A stretch of 21,052 nt of DNA from Choanephora cucurbitarum (Eukaryota > Mucoromycota > Mucoromycetes > Mucorales > Choanephoraceae), in NCBI GenBank assembly GCA_025331435.1, contig JAIWNI010000224.1, forward strand, positions 1 to 21,052, in the 5' to 3' direction. Positions 7,304 to 17,771 of the stretch are shown piece by piece. Under the pieces are notes generated by a model, which worked only from the letters and a program-made list of their open reading frames with translations, was not told where the DNA came from and did no database searches. The first letter of the stretch is position 1, and each line of letters starts with the position of its first letter. The position numbers and the translations under genes were made by a program.

Positions 7304-10280
7304 CTAAAAATACGCTTGTTGTATTCAAACATAGCATAATAGCCTTCTTTCTGTACATTTTTGTTTCTACTACGAGACATCTCGGAAGCGTAAGTTGAAT
7401 TGTCAACTGCTATCTTGCCCGCAATCTTCGTCTTATGCTTCTTCTGGATGCTGTCCCTGTTGGGCGTTGTCTTGCCTTGCTGTCGGCTCACCATGTGGAT
7501 TATTGCCCTTGCTAACATTCTAAACTTAACAACACCTTCCACGTTTGCATCTGAGTTGCTACCAGCAAAGCTATACTCAGTCTTCCCAAACGGGCTACAC
7601 TAATACGAACAATCAAGATCATTAGGATTCAGACCACCGTCACTGTTATCCTTCACTTCCAAATCAACATCCAAATCTAGCAACTTATGCACATCCAAAA
7701 AGTCGATCAATTGATCGATTTCTATCAGATTGCAAGCATTGGTTCCGGCCCTATTGCTGGCCTTCATCTTCTTCTTCAAGGCACCGATACTTCTTTCCAT
7801 TGACCTCGCGCTATAAGCGGTCACTGGCCCAAGTTTGCGGATGATAGAACCAATATGACTCAGCAAGTGCATATTGATTCTGTATACAGTCAAAGAAATG
7901 TTTTCGTTGTCAACACATTAATCAAGGAAATCAAACCATTTTTTGAAATTGCTAATCAAGTATCGAATATTTGTTACGTGAAGTATATAATATGCGAAGT
8001 ATATTACTTACGATTCAATTTCGTTTATTTCGGCAGCAGACACACATCTTTGCATCGCCAACGCAACACCCCGACAAAGACAACACAGAGCATTACCGGC
8101 AGCAAGGTTTTCCAAACGCGGAGCAATCAAAGCAGGGATGATATAGCGAAGTATGTCGATGTAATCGACACTTCGATACTTGCTAAGTTGGCTATTAGGA
8201 TTGAATGGCTGCCAAGATCCCAAGAACACATCAGGGATGTTGTTCTTGGTCAAAGCAAGGGATTTCTCTACAGCCAAAAAATTACTCTTGCTGATCCTAA
8301 AAGGGTAAGCTCCCTCATTGCCCGCATATTTGAAGGACTTGTTGAGCGTAGGAGCAATCATTCCGTAGACTAGTTTTGCAATGTTGGAGAACAAGTGCAT
8401 TTCGTCAAGACCATGAAAGAATGCTCCTGCAACATCGAAAACGGGAACATCCTTGCACATATTGACTTTATTGATGCCATAGTTCTTCTGGTTGATCGAT
8501 TCCTATTCAAAAGGTATAGTAAGACAAATGGTCTATAGTAAAAACATGCATAACATTAATACATACATCCTTTTCTAAAAGCAACAGATGATTTCTTGTT
8601 CTTTCAGCCTGATCTCGCTTGGGAAAGTAGAGGCCAGTCTTTGCGCAACTCTCGCAACTATCAACTGGATGCTCGCCAAGTGCTATATTAAAGAAAGGGA
8701 ATAATATAGAGATTGTAAGTGAAGTTATTATTTCTATGGTTTTAAAACATCTGAATCGTCGGGGATACTTACTCAAACACTGCTTACATCCATAGAGAGA
8801 GGTGAAGCTTATGATAATCGTATTAATTTAAGGTTTTACGGACATGTATGTATAAAAGTCTGTATACCAGCAAAATCCATCAACGAATTGATCTCAACCA
8901 GATCACCAGTAAGGGTCAAACAGTGGATGTTGGCCTTAGTAACGAAAGTGTTATTTTTGTAGACCTTTAGAGGAATACGGCCAAATGTTTCAAGCTCCTT
9001 GATGATGGGGCGAAGGAGGCTGCGCAAGTCTTTTTTGTGATTGCCGCAGAAAACTGCCACTTCAAAAACATTATCACCTCTGGATCTAAATAAGGTATTC
9101 ATCGTGTATTCGAGATTAGTTTATCAGGTAAAACATATGCATAGGATCATCAGAAATGGAAACACGAAATACCTTTCCACGGGGCTGTAGTTCAATATGA
9201 CAGCATGGACTGTCACAAATGACTTTTTTGCTACACTTCGAAGAAAAGCCATCCACATTCAAAGCAAGAGCGATTGTATCAGGAAGCTCGAAAAGACCTT
9301 TTTTCAAGCATTCTTGATAAATGTCACCATCAAATATATCGTCATACGATGTATTGTCGTCAGCTTTGGGAGTGCCAAAGTTATCATGACGATAACGAAG
9401 AGCAGCACGCTTTTCCTCCGAAGAGAGCAAATATGCTACCTTCTTCGCTAAAGAGCATATCTTGACATGACCTTTGTTGACAGAACCGCAGACAGGGCAA
9501 GCACTGGTGTTTCTATCCGCAACTGGGTCGAAAAGGTAACACCCATTGTCACAAGTTTGGTGAGTAACGAAGGCAGACAGGTTACTCACTTTTTGGCGGA
9601 TTGTGTTAAGTGTCGCCTTCGTTGATAGCACATCGTACTTAACATGACTTCTAGGGACTTCAAAACAAACAGTTAAATTAGTTAAAGGTTGGTCTCTTCG
9701 CTTTAAAACATCATACCGTTGTTTCTGGTTAATACGGCATTCGAGTATCTGTTGTTAGACTTGATTATGTCGTCGCTAACCGAGAGGCTAAGGCCACTTA
9801 ATTTGGCATAAGCAAATTGACTGATGCTATGCTTTTCTCTGAATGTAAATGGCTGAGGAGGCACATCTACATTTATGCAAGTGGCATCGGTTATAGTGGA
9901 TTCTAGAGAACAAGACATATTTGGATCAGTATAGGCCTTTAAAACGGGTAAGTGTAAGTATTACCAGCATCTTGAGTTTCGATGTTTGCAACAGCTTCAG
10001 CAACTGCATCATCGAAGCTGTTATCTTCTTCTTCGTCGTCGTCCTCATCCATGTATTGGATGGGCTGGTCAATTTCATCCAAAAATGCATTTGCAGTCAT
10101 GGTGTCATTGTCGTCAGTTGCCTCTTCCATGTAGAGGCCGAAGTCGAGAAAATCGTCTCCTGCAAAGTCGTTTTCGTAAACATCGTTTACAGGCTGTTCT
10201 GTTCTTTGTCTTCCAGTCAAGATGTCTTCAACTTCGCTGACAAAAGCACTGTTGTAATCTCTCTTACGAAAGATTGAAGT

Positions 10281-10291
10281 GTTGTTGTTGC

Positions 10292-10331
<40 letters not shown>

Positions 10332-10346
10332 GCTGTTGTTGTTGTT
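10281..10346 (-). repeat. Trinucleotide repeat encoding poly-Asn
   Basis: A TTG run on the + strand, AAC codons on the minus, encodes an Asn tract broken by two Ser at the N-terminus of the transposase. Length variation here would stay in frame. Confidence 0.9.
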
Positions 10347-10358
10347 ATAGGTAGACAT

Positions 10359-10918
10359 TTTTGTGGTAAATAAGTAGAAAAGAACCTTCAAATCGTATAA
10401 ATACTGCGATTATTTATAACATTAAAGATACTACGGAGTGCTAGTTTATGATCCTATAATGTAACCTTTTTTGATTTGGTGGTACAAACAGCCAATCTTC
10501 TTGACAGTACCTGTGTAACTTGCACAAGATATTTGCAGTCAATAATACACCAAGAGGTTGCAAGCCTTTCATTCTATTGACCCACAAACATAAGCCATGG
10601 CTAATTCTCCTTTACTCTCTATTGTCTATGATCTAATAGCAATACTTTCATTAGCATATGCTCTATCCTTTATGTTACATCAAATTATCATACAATTCAA
10701 AGTAAACCATAAAAGGAAATACCCTAAAAGTGACCTAGACAAATGAAAGCAAATCTGAAACTGAACTAGACATTAATATTGCTCTGGTTGGTACCTTTTA
10801 AGGTACCTTTCCAGATCAAACAACTAGTTTCATTGGTTTGTTAAGTTTAGAAATTGTTTGTCAAATTTCCTTGAAACCTTTTAGTCTGCTTTCGCTCTCT
10901 ATTTTTTAAGACTTCAAA
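10359..10918. promoter_or_regulatory. Divergent promoter region of the CACTA-like element
   Basis: This non-coding 560 bp separates the minus-strand transposase from the + strand accessory gene. A TATAAATA box on the minus strand (10419-10412) lies about 55-60 nt before the transposase ATG. A CCAAT motif occurs near 10492. A perfect 8-bp inverted repeat GGTACCTT-TT-AAGGTACC spans 10790-10807. On the + side a pyrimidine-rich stretch leads into ATG 10919. Promoter function is inferred from arrangement and motifs. Confidence 0.45.
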
Positions 10919-11800
10919 ATGATCAATAACAATGCTAATATCAACATCACACAAATGCAAGATGAATTAAATACGTTGCGTATCGCTAACAACGAACTAC
11001 AACAGAAATTGTTAAAGACGTATGAAGATAACAATCAACTCATAAGGGATAACAACGAGCTTAAAGCTAAAGTGGTTGCCCTGCAGCATTCAAATAACAT
11101 GGAAAATTCAAGAGTCAATGACACCCATTGTCAATGTTGTATATTTAAGATCAAAATCAGAAATGACAACAATCAAGTTGATCCTGATGGCGATCCAACT
11201 GTCAGTCCTGGTAAATTTGATGGTCTAGTTCTGGTCCCTTCAAATAAACTAATCATTCTTTAAATCAATGTTGAAAGAGGAAGACTGGCTAGCGCAGCTT
11301 TACAAGAAATAACAGACGTCGAGGCTGATGAGCATGTCAGAATGACTGAGAGCAGTCGTGATTATGAGGAAGAAAGAGGCCTTACAGACAAAAGAAATCT
11401 TGTTTCGATGCAACAAATGCTTTTGGAACAGGAGGGCTTTGTCGAGAAAGACGAAGGTCATAAGAAGAGACTTGCCGAAAAGATGTACAACAATACTTAC
11501 TTGGTAGCTAAAATCTTTGTACATCTTCGTTTTGCAACAAAAGAAGGGTCCTTTCGCTATCTGTCGTTATCTGAGCTAGAGCGCAAGAAGGCTGTGGCAG
11601 GATTAGAATTGAGTATAGCCAAATATAACGCTAGTCTAGTCAACAAACCCCCCCGTGAAAAGGAAATACTTAGAGCCATTCCCATTCATCTATGTAACAA
11701 ATCTTGGGCGGCAAAAAATCTGCTTTCAGAATTGTTGAAAGTAAAAGGAGGCAAACGCAGCAGTGCCAACCCTAGAAAAAGAAAGGTACGATGCGACTGA
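10919..11800 (+). pseudogene. Accessory gene of the CACTA-like element: coiled-coil protein with one stop
   Basis: A single frame runs from ATG 10919 (MINNNANINITQ) to TGA 11798-11800, 293 residues, broken only by TAA 11261-11263 (codon 115). Residues about 12-60 form a clear coiled coil rich in Leu, Asn and Glu. A Cys cluster (CQCC) follows near residue 75. After the stop the frame continues coherently into a block with EEERGLTDKRN, KMYNNTYLVAKIFVHLRF and CNKSWAAKNLLSELLK. The C-terminus ends with a basic run (NPRKRKV), a likely nuclear localisation signal. It lies divergently from the transposase inside the element. CACTA elements often carry a second protein that binds subterminal repeats; that role here is inference. 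I recognise no family for it. Confidence 0.65.
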
Positions 11801-11911
11801 TAACAATTAGCATGATACTCATTTTTTTTATGAAGGCATGTGAACCAAACAGTAACGAAGGCTTAGAAGAAACAGCTGACATTCGTCTAAAAAATTATCT
11901 ATAAATACTTT

Positions 11912-11917
11912 AATAAA
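11912..11917 (+). terminator. Poly(A) signal after the accessory gene
   Basis: AATAAA about 112 nt past the stop, followed by long T-rich tracts. Confidence 0.5.
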
Positions 11918-12148
11918 AGTTTTTTTTTACTTTTTTTTATTTTTTCTCTTGGTTCTTTTACTGTTGGATTTTCTTGAAGCGTTATATGTCGTAGAAATTG
12001 GTAAATAGTGATAACATAGCTTTTGAATTGTTCTATGCTACTGTTCTTTGACTAGTTTTGTTGCAGTGATAATATAAGAAAGGCAAGTTTTTTACAAGAA
12101 TATTTGACTCAATTTCTCATGAAAAAAAAAGCTCCTTTAAAGGAATGA

Positions 12149-12194
12149 GATAGCATACAAGCGATAGCATACAAGTGATAGCATACAAGCGATA
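12149..12194 (+). repeat. 14-nt tandem repeat, about 3.3 copies
   Basis: GATAGCATACAAGC / GATAGCATACAAGT / GATAGCATACAAGC plus a partial GATA. Confidence 0.9.
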
Positions 12195-12427
12195 ATGCTA
12201 TAACCAACTGATGATATTCCACACTGCTTAGTACTTCGAGGTAATACTGCTGAAAGTCATTAAAAATAACGTCCTAACTTGATTTAATTTTGTGGCTTAG
12301 ATATTCATGTCCTTTAAATGTAATTCAAACGTTAACATGAACTGAAGCAAGCTGTTACCTTTTAAGCAACGCTTGAAGACTGCGAACATTCTTATTGATG
12401 ATACGATGCCAAGGTAGTATTACTTAT

Positions 12428-12448
12428 AATAGCAATAGCAATAGCAAT
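12428..12448 (+). repeat. AATAGC microsatellite, about 3.5 copies
   Basis: Perfect hexamer repeat in AT-rich DNA. Confidence 0.85.
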
Positions 12449-12587
12449 ATTATTTATAATACAAAATGTACAAACAATTTATAGTAATAAAAGAAATTAA
12501 ATGAAATACAATTGGTTCCCATTATGTAAAAAATGAGCGCTATGTAACCCCAAAACAACCAATTAATAGTTTTGTACGAATGGATCT

Positions 12588-12766
12588 TTTGGCCCGTTAA
12601 TGAATATTTTGGCCCGCTTATGGGGCAATTGACCCACCAAAGGGATTTTTGGCCCATCCGTGGGCTGTGGGCGAATCAATTATTTGGCCCACGAGCGGGC
12701 GCTTTTGCGGGTCAAAAAGCCCATTTGTGGGTCAAAAAGCCCACTGGTGTAGAATTTAGCCCACCA
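12588..12766. repeat. Right subterminal array of GGCCCR / GGGTCAAAAAGCCCA motifs
   Basis: About 180 bp crowded with short related units in both orientations: TTTTGGCCCG near 12588 and 12607, TTTGGCCCA near 12648 and 12682, GGGTCAAAAAGCCCA near 12711 and 12730, and AATTGACCCACCAAAGGGA at 12627-12645. The left end has a shorter set in inverted orientation. Dense subterminal repeats of this kind are typical of CACTA ends. Open frames across it are chance products of the repeats. Confidence 0.75.
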
Positions 12767-12781
12767 TTTCGGAGATCGGTG
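12767..12781 (-). repeat. Right terminal inverted repeat of the CACTA-like element
   Basis: The reverse complement reads CACCGATCTCCGAAA, 13 of 15 identical to 6624-6638. It is followed by TAA 12782-12784, the second target-site copy. Confidence 0.85.
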
Positions 12782-15700
12782 TAAGCATTGGAAGGCTGAG
12801 TTACCTTCTACTTCAACTAGAAATAACGTTTTTTGGATGTCATGTTGCAAGGCTGGTGCTGTTAAAACAGATTTGCTGAAAGATCCTCCCTCATTTATGA
12901 AGGGATTGTATGAGGATGTTACTTCCCGCGGACAACATTTCAAAAATAATTTGAGGCGCTTCAATGCTGCTTTCGCTTTCACTTCTTTGCGTTGTGAAGT
13001 AAGCAACAGCAATCTCACCAACATGCCCTTCCAAATTCATGGTCAAATGTACCACACCCAAGGGCCAATTTCTGCTGAAACTCATAGTCAGGCTAGATAT
13101 GCCTAACTCTATATCTTCGATCCTGAATATGCAGCATCAATTCGAGCTGCAAACAATGAGGACTTGGACAATGAGTTAAATCAAGGATTGTCTACAGAGC
13201 TTCATCAATGCAATCCTTATGTAGGACTTTATAAGACTGCACATGAGCTTCTTGAAAACACAACAGAAGAACAGTCTTTCATTCGTGTTTATCCATCATT
13301 GAAGATGGAATTAGTGGCTGGTAAAGACAGAAGAACTGAAAATGTGCCTACAACCAGTGAGGTAGCTGCTATCTTACCAAATGAGAGCTCCTCTGATAGC
13401 TTCAAAGTAATTCGGATTTATCTTCGTCATTCTGAGGGAGAGTTTTCTTTTTTCACCATCTCACAAACACATGCGTTGTATATGCCTTTGCATTACACGT
13501 TGCTGTTTCCTATGGAGGTTAGGGCTGGAACTAGGGTCCAAGATTGGATGGTCAAGACAGTCGCCTCACACAAAAAGCATACTACAGGTTCCGACTTCAT
13601 CAAAGACATCAAGAATTTCCTACTTTGTTTTACGCAAAAAGACTTTTCCAGCAATATTTGGTTGATGTTTGGGCCATTTGCGATCAAACGAAATTAGACT
13701 GGATCAAAACGCATCAATCAAATATTCGTGCTGACCTCTACAATGGTGTGCAAGATGCGCTTACCTCTGAGGATATCGATGCTACTTCTTTGGGCAAGCG
13801 CTTCATCTTGCCAAGTTCTTATACAGTCGGAGCAACATTTATGCTAAGCAATACCAAGACTCAATGGCTATTGTTCATTATTTCGGAAGGCCTTCTTTGT
13901 TTATCACATTCACGGCTAATTCTCGCTGGATTGAGATCCAAAGAGAATTGCTACCTGGTCAAAATGCATCTGATCGACCAGATTTGGTTGCTAGAGTGTT
14001 TGATTTGAAAGTGAAAGAACTGTTGAAAGATTTGAAAGTGAAGAATGTGTTTGACACTTATAAGGGATTGGTTTGAACAATAGAGTATCAAAAAAGAGGT
14101 CTTCCTCATCTTCATTTGCTTTTGTTTTTGGATTCGTCTCACGCCATCCATTCCGCTGACGAAATTGATCGGATCATCTCGGCTGAGATCCCTTCGAAGG
14201 AAAGTGATCCTGAGCTTTATGAAATAGTTACCAAAAACATGGTTCATGGGCCTTGCGGTAACTTGAATCCAAAGTCTCCATGTATGGTCAAAGATGCAAA
14301 TGGAGTCTTGAAATGCTCTAAGAGATTTCCCAAGACATTTACTGAGCAAACTGTCATCTCTGATGATGGCTATCCTTTGTATAAAAGAACAAGGTCTATT
14401 GATCCAAGCACGCAGTATTCCATCCGCAATCCTTTGAGACAAGGCAATGGATCTGTTGTCATTGATAATAGATGGATTGTACCATACAACCCATACCTAT
14501 CAAAAAAGTTCAAAGCGCATATTAATGTTGAATGCTGCCAAAGCGTAAAAGCCATCAAGTATATAAACAAATACGTTTATAAAGGATCGGATAGAACGAC
14601 GCTGAAATTGAGCGATACTGAGAACTAGATTGAAAGACATCTCCAAGGTCGCTACATCGGTCCCACGGAAGCTTTTGCTCGCATTTTTGAGTACAAAATT
14701 CACGAAGAAGATCCGACAGTTACACTTTTGGCATTGCATCTTCCCAATCAGCAGCCAGTATACTTTCCTGAGGATGCCACTCCCTTTGAGCTCCGAGACA
14801 CTCTTGCCAACAGTCGCACTATGCTAATGGCATACTTTGCTTATTACCAAAACAATCCAACTGCTCAAAAACATCTGTATCAAGACTTTCCGCAGTATTT
14901 TATTTGGGATAAGAAAGATATAGTGTGGAAGCATCGACAAAGAGGATTTGCAATTGGTAGAGTACCATATTGTAGTCCACAATCTGGTGAAAGGTTCTAC
15001 CTTCGATTGCTATTGACTAATGTAGCTGGATCAAAGTCTTTTGAAGAGCTTCAAACTGTAGATGGCATGCAGTGTGAAACGTTCATGCAAGCTTGCTTAA
15101 AGCTTCATTTGATAGAAGATGACCATGAATGGAACCATTGCTTTAATGAAGCTGTCATGTTTTCAACTGGCAGTTCTCTTCGCAACCTGTTCGTCACTGC
15201 TTTGACTTTTGGTCAATTGGTTGACCCTGCATTGCTTTGGGAAGAATACTGTGTCAACATCTTTGATGATTTAGCCCATAAGCTACAAACTCTGTTTCCA
15301 GGCCAACTTCACGAAAAGTATACAGTAACTGATGACAGCCTGTTTTACAAAGGTTAATCTGAATGGGATTATGGCTTATTCCTGTTGGATGAAAAGCTCG
15401 GCCGCCTTGGTTCATCTTTAGAGACAAGTCACATGCCATCATACAAGAATGATTGGACTAATGATCTCGATGTACTGGCCAATTCACGAAGAGCAACATC
15501 AAACAGATTGATAAATGAACAACTTGCGTATGATGTCGAATTTGAAAAAGCAGCTTATGAATCAAAATATGCTCTTTTTAACCAAGACCAAAAGAATGCT
15601 TTTAATACTATTGTGAATGGCATTAAGCATTCTGTAAAAGACAGCACAATTTCATCTGACTCTCAAAACGTTTGCTATTTTCTTCATGGTCCAGCAGGTA

Positions 15701-17010
15701 CTGGTAAAACATTTGTCTATAATGCTCTTTGCAACTACTTTCGTAGTCAAGAAAAAATTGTTCTGTGCGTTGCTTCTTCTGGTATTGCTTCTTTGCTTCT
15801 TTCTGGTGGACGTACGTCTCATTTCAGATTTAAGATACCTATAACAATCAACGAGACCTCTCTCTGTTATATAAACAAGAGAGGTCAACTAGCTGATTTG
15901 TTAAGAAGAACAACCTTGATTATCTGGGATGAGGTTCCAATGTAAAACAAACTATGTTTTGAAGCGGTTGATAGAAGCCTGAAAGATGTATGTGGTAATG
16001 AAAAGCTGTTTGGTGGTATACCTGTTGTGTTGGGTGGAGATTTCGCTCAAATCCCTCCGGTTATTAAAAATGGTAATCATGCAATGATTGTTGATGCTTC
16101 AATCAAAAATTCGTACATTTGGTCAAGAATAACTGTTATACAGCTTTGAATCAACATGCGTGTCCGAGGAGCAACCTCTAACGATGCTCATTTTAAGAAA
16201 TGGCTTGATTTGATTACGTATCATACGAGCTTTCAAAATCAAAATATCTCTATTCCGGATTATATATCGCAAACACTTTCGCTTGACGAGTTGATTTCAA
16301 AGATATATCCTAAACAAGATCTTGATCGGTCATTAGAAAATCCTCATTTCTTTTTCAAATCAGCTATTTTGACTACACGAAACTCAGTTGTTGATAGCTT
16401 AAACGAAATGGTGTTGGATCTCATGCCTGGGGATTCAATATCCTTGCTCTCTGCCGATACTGCTGATACATTAGACCATGAAAATGACGAAGTACACCGC
16501 TTAGCTCCGGAGTATTTTCAGACTCTCGACCCTCCCAGCTTTCCACCTGCAAAACTTACATTGAAAAAAGGATGTATTGTTATGTTATTAAGAAATTTAA
16601 ATCCTCAAAAAGGCTTATGCAACGGTACAAGGCTTATTGTAAAAAATATCCTTTCGTACACGTTAATAGTCTCTGTGTTGCAAGAAGATGGTTTAAAAAA
16701 CGAACAAATAGAAGTAATTCCTCGAATTCAACTATCAACATTAGAAAATGAATACCCCTTTATCCTTACACGAAAGCAATTCCCTGTCAAGCTAAGCTTT
16801 GCAATGACTATCAATAAGTCACAAGGCCAATCATTAGAATATGTTGGAATTGATCGGCGTAACTCTACTTTTACTCATGGACAACTATATGTTGCTCTAT
16901 CAAGGTCACCTAACCTAAAGGGAATTCATAGTCTTCATCAACCAAACTCTGATAACACTAACTACAACAAAATAGAAAATATCATTTATCCCGAACTACT
17001 TCAGAATTAA
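12782..17010 (+). pseudogene. Helitron 2: Rep (HUH) plus Pif1 helicase, main part, broken
   Basis: This continues the gene begun at 6298, together about 1,500 codons, normal for a RepHel protein. It reads KHWKAELPS, then a Helitron N-terminal block (FNAAFAFTS, MPFQIHGQMYH, LYIFDPEYAA). The Rep HUH motif PHLH is at 14104-14115, and the Tyr motif KYINKYVYKG at 14557-14586 has Tyr codons at 14560 and 14572. The helicase has Walker A GPAGTGKT (15688-15711), Walker B IIWDE (15919-15933), GGDFAQIPP, NGTRLI, MTINKSQGQSLE and HGQLYVALSR. Single-base losses shift the frame near 13510 and 13838-13846. In-frame stops are at 13104, 13520, 13532, 14074, 14626, 15355, 15943 and 16147. Rep nicks and joins DNA in rolling-circle transposition; this copy cannot make a full protein. 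Confidence 0.95.
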
Positions 17011-17062
17011 ATAAATTACATCCATTTTAGACTTTAAGTAAACCCAGTTATAAGGATCAATT

Positions 17063-17140
17063 GGTGGAGGTGTGGGTGTGGGTGTGGGTGTGAGGGTGGG
17101 TGGTGTGGGGGGTGTGGGGGTGTGGGGGTGTGGGGGGGGG
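17063..17140 (+). repeat. G-rich GGTGTGGG-type low-complexity tract
   Basis: An almost pure G/T tract of GTGTGGG and GGGGGTGT units just before the probable Helitron 2 end. Many G-runs of three or more on the + strand make a G-quadruplex possible. Confidence 0.9.
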
Positions 17141-17203
17141 TTGCCAGGATCGAAACCGCAGGCGACGACGGCCGTAAGCGAGCGTAGCGAGTAGGTCGAC
17201 TAG
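17141..17203 (+). mobile_element. Probable 3' end of Helitron 2 (...CTAG|T)
   Basis: A short GC-rich segment with ACGGCCGT (17168-17175) and GCGAGCGTAGCGAG leads into CTAG (17200-17203) followed by T. Helitrons end in CTRR, typically CTAG, inserted between A and T, with a hairpin a few bases before the end. I see palindromic pieces but no clean classic hairpin, so the exact terminus is tentative. Position, about 190 bp past the helicase stop, is right. Confidence 0.45.
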
Positions 17204-17589
17204 TGCAATGTACGCGACTTCACCCATAAAAAGTCAATTGGATGGTCGTCAGCACAACAATATAACGACTTCAAATTAACTTTGTATTTTTGACGCAATA
17301 GCCAACATAATATCACAGATAATCATGTTTTGATGGGTGGATGATGGGAAATAAAAAAATTTATCACTCTTATTGTGTTGAGACTGTCTAAAACAGAGTA
17401 ACGGAAATAATTTATAAAGCAGTTCTGAAATATAATTGGTTCTCACTAGCGGCATATGAAATTAAATAAGGAACGAATTGCCACAGGACCGTTCCCTATT
17501 TTTTTAAGCAATTATAAGGAAAGTTAAGCGGTAACCGAACTTCGGTTCCCTCAAGAGCGTTCCCTAAATCAAAATCGCTCCCTAAATTT
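17204..17589. other. Non-coding; probable displaced 5' arm of the pogo element
   Basis: No gene seen. The last ~110 bp hold repeated TTCCCTAAAT and GGTTCCCTC units also present in the pogo left end, plus a CCGAACTTCGG palindrome near 17536-17546. If Helitron 2 inserted in a pogo copy, this is the rest of that copy upstream of its transposase. Confidence 0.45.
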
Positions 17590-17614
17590 CATTCCCTAAA
17601 TCGGGGGATGGCTG
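17590..17614 (-). repeat. pogo-type right terminal inverted repeat, next to TA
   Basis: The reverse complement begins CAGCCATCCCCCGATTTAGG and matches the 3350-3374 repeat at 22 of 25 positions, all three differences being C/T. TA follows at 17615-17616. Confidence 0.75.
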
Positions 17615-17642
17615 TATTCTTAAGACAAATCAAATTATATAT

Positions 17643-17648
17643 TTTATT
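17643..17648 (-). terminator. Poly(A) signal after the second Tnp2-like gene
   Basis: AATAAA on the minus strand about 125 nt past the stop at 17772. Confidence 0.35.
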
Positions 17649-17771
17649 GAACGAAGAAAAAGAACGGTGTTAGAAAAATAAGATTAAAGAAAAAGACAAG
17701 ACAAAAAAATAACGCGAAAAAAAAAGCTTTTACAAGTGAGGAAACAAGTTTCCAACAATTGCAGCAGTTTT

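Larger units (their letters stand above)
6869..10358 (-). pseudogene. Tnp2-like (CACTA superfamily) DDE transposase, nine exons, degraded
   Basis: The exon model is 10358-9965, 9902-9717, 9657-9173, 9085-8868, 8808-8773, 8682-8567, 8502-8012, 7951-7304 and 7241-6869. It sums to 982 codons once a single inserted base is discounted, with every junction in phase. MSTYNNNN is the chosen start because it opens the poly-Asn and acidic N-terminus and follows a TATA-like box. Exon 3 has a zinc-ribbon-like C-x3-C...CPVC and D329 in ALNVDGF (9253-9251). Exon 7 has D511 in LDEMHLFSNI (8406-8404). Exon 8 has E694 in YSARSMERSIG (7797-7795). These match the Tnp2 DDE pattern. Lesions are an extra base in the A run at 9224-9229, acceptor AG changed to AA at 8810-8809, TAA 7920-7918 and TAG 7602-7600. 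It would cut the element's own ends; as seen it cannot be made intact. A KDZ or Plavaka-type assignment is the main alternative. Confidence 0.85.
11918..12587. other. Non-coding inner part of the CACTA-like element's right arm
   Basis: AT-rich sequence without a supported gene. It contains a 14-nt tandem repeat (12149-12194) and an AATAGC microsatellite (12428-12448), listed separately. Confidence 0.5.
6624..12781. mobile_element. CACTA/EnSpm-like DNA transposon inserted in Helitron 2
   Basis: A 6,158-bp element with imperfect 15-bp inverted ends: CACCGATAACCGAAA on the left and CACCGATCTCCGAAA as the reverse complement of the right (13 of 15 match). It is flanked by a 3-bp TAA duplication (6621-6623, 12782-12784). 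Three-base duplications, CAC...GTG ends and repeat-rich subterminal regions are hallmarks of the CACTA (EnSpm/CMC) superfamily. The internal minus-strand gene (10358-6869) encodes a Tnp2-like transposase, and a divergent + strand gene (10919-11800) encodes a coiled-coil accessory protein. Deleting the element plus one TAA restores the Helitron frame across C-x2-CGA/KHW, which fixes both boundaries. The insert carries its own lesions, so it is old. Confidence 0.88.

Noticed and set aside
9197..10277. Several + strand frames opposite the transposase exons
   Set aside because: Antisense shadows; the minus strand carries the Tnp2-like motifs and spliceable exons.
12149..12194. Tandem 14-nt repeats as a CRISPR-like array
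   Set aside because: Units are contiguous without spacers and the setting is eukaryotic.
12572..13024. Open frames on both strands across the right end of the CACTA-like element
   Set aside because: They run through terminal repeats and across the insertion boundary, so they are chance frames.
17655..17668. GAACGGTGTTAG as a possible terminus of the second CACTA-like element
   Set aside because: Read as CACCG it points outward from the gene, the wrong orientation for a terminus at this side, and no further similarity follows.
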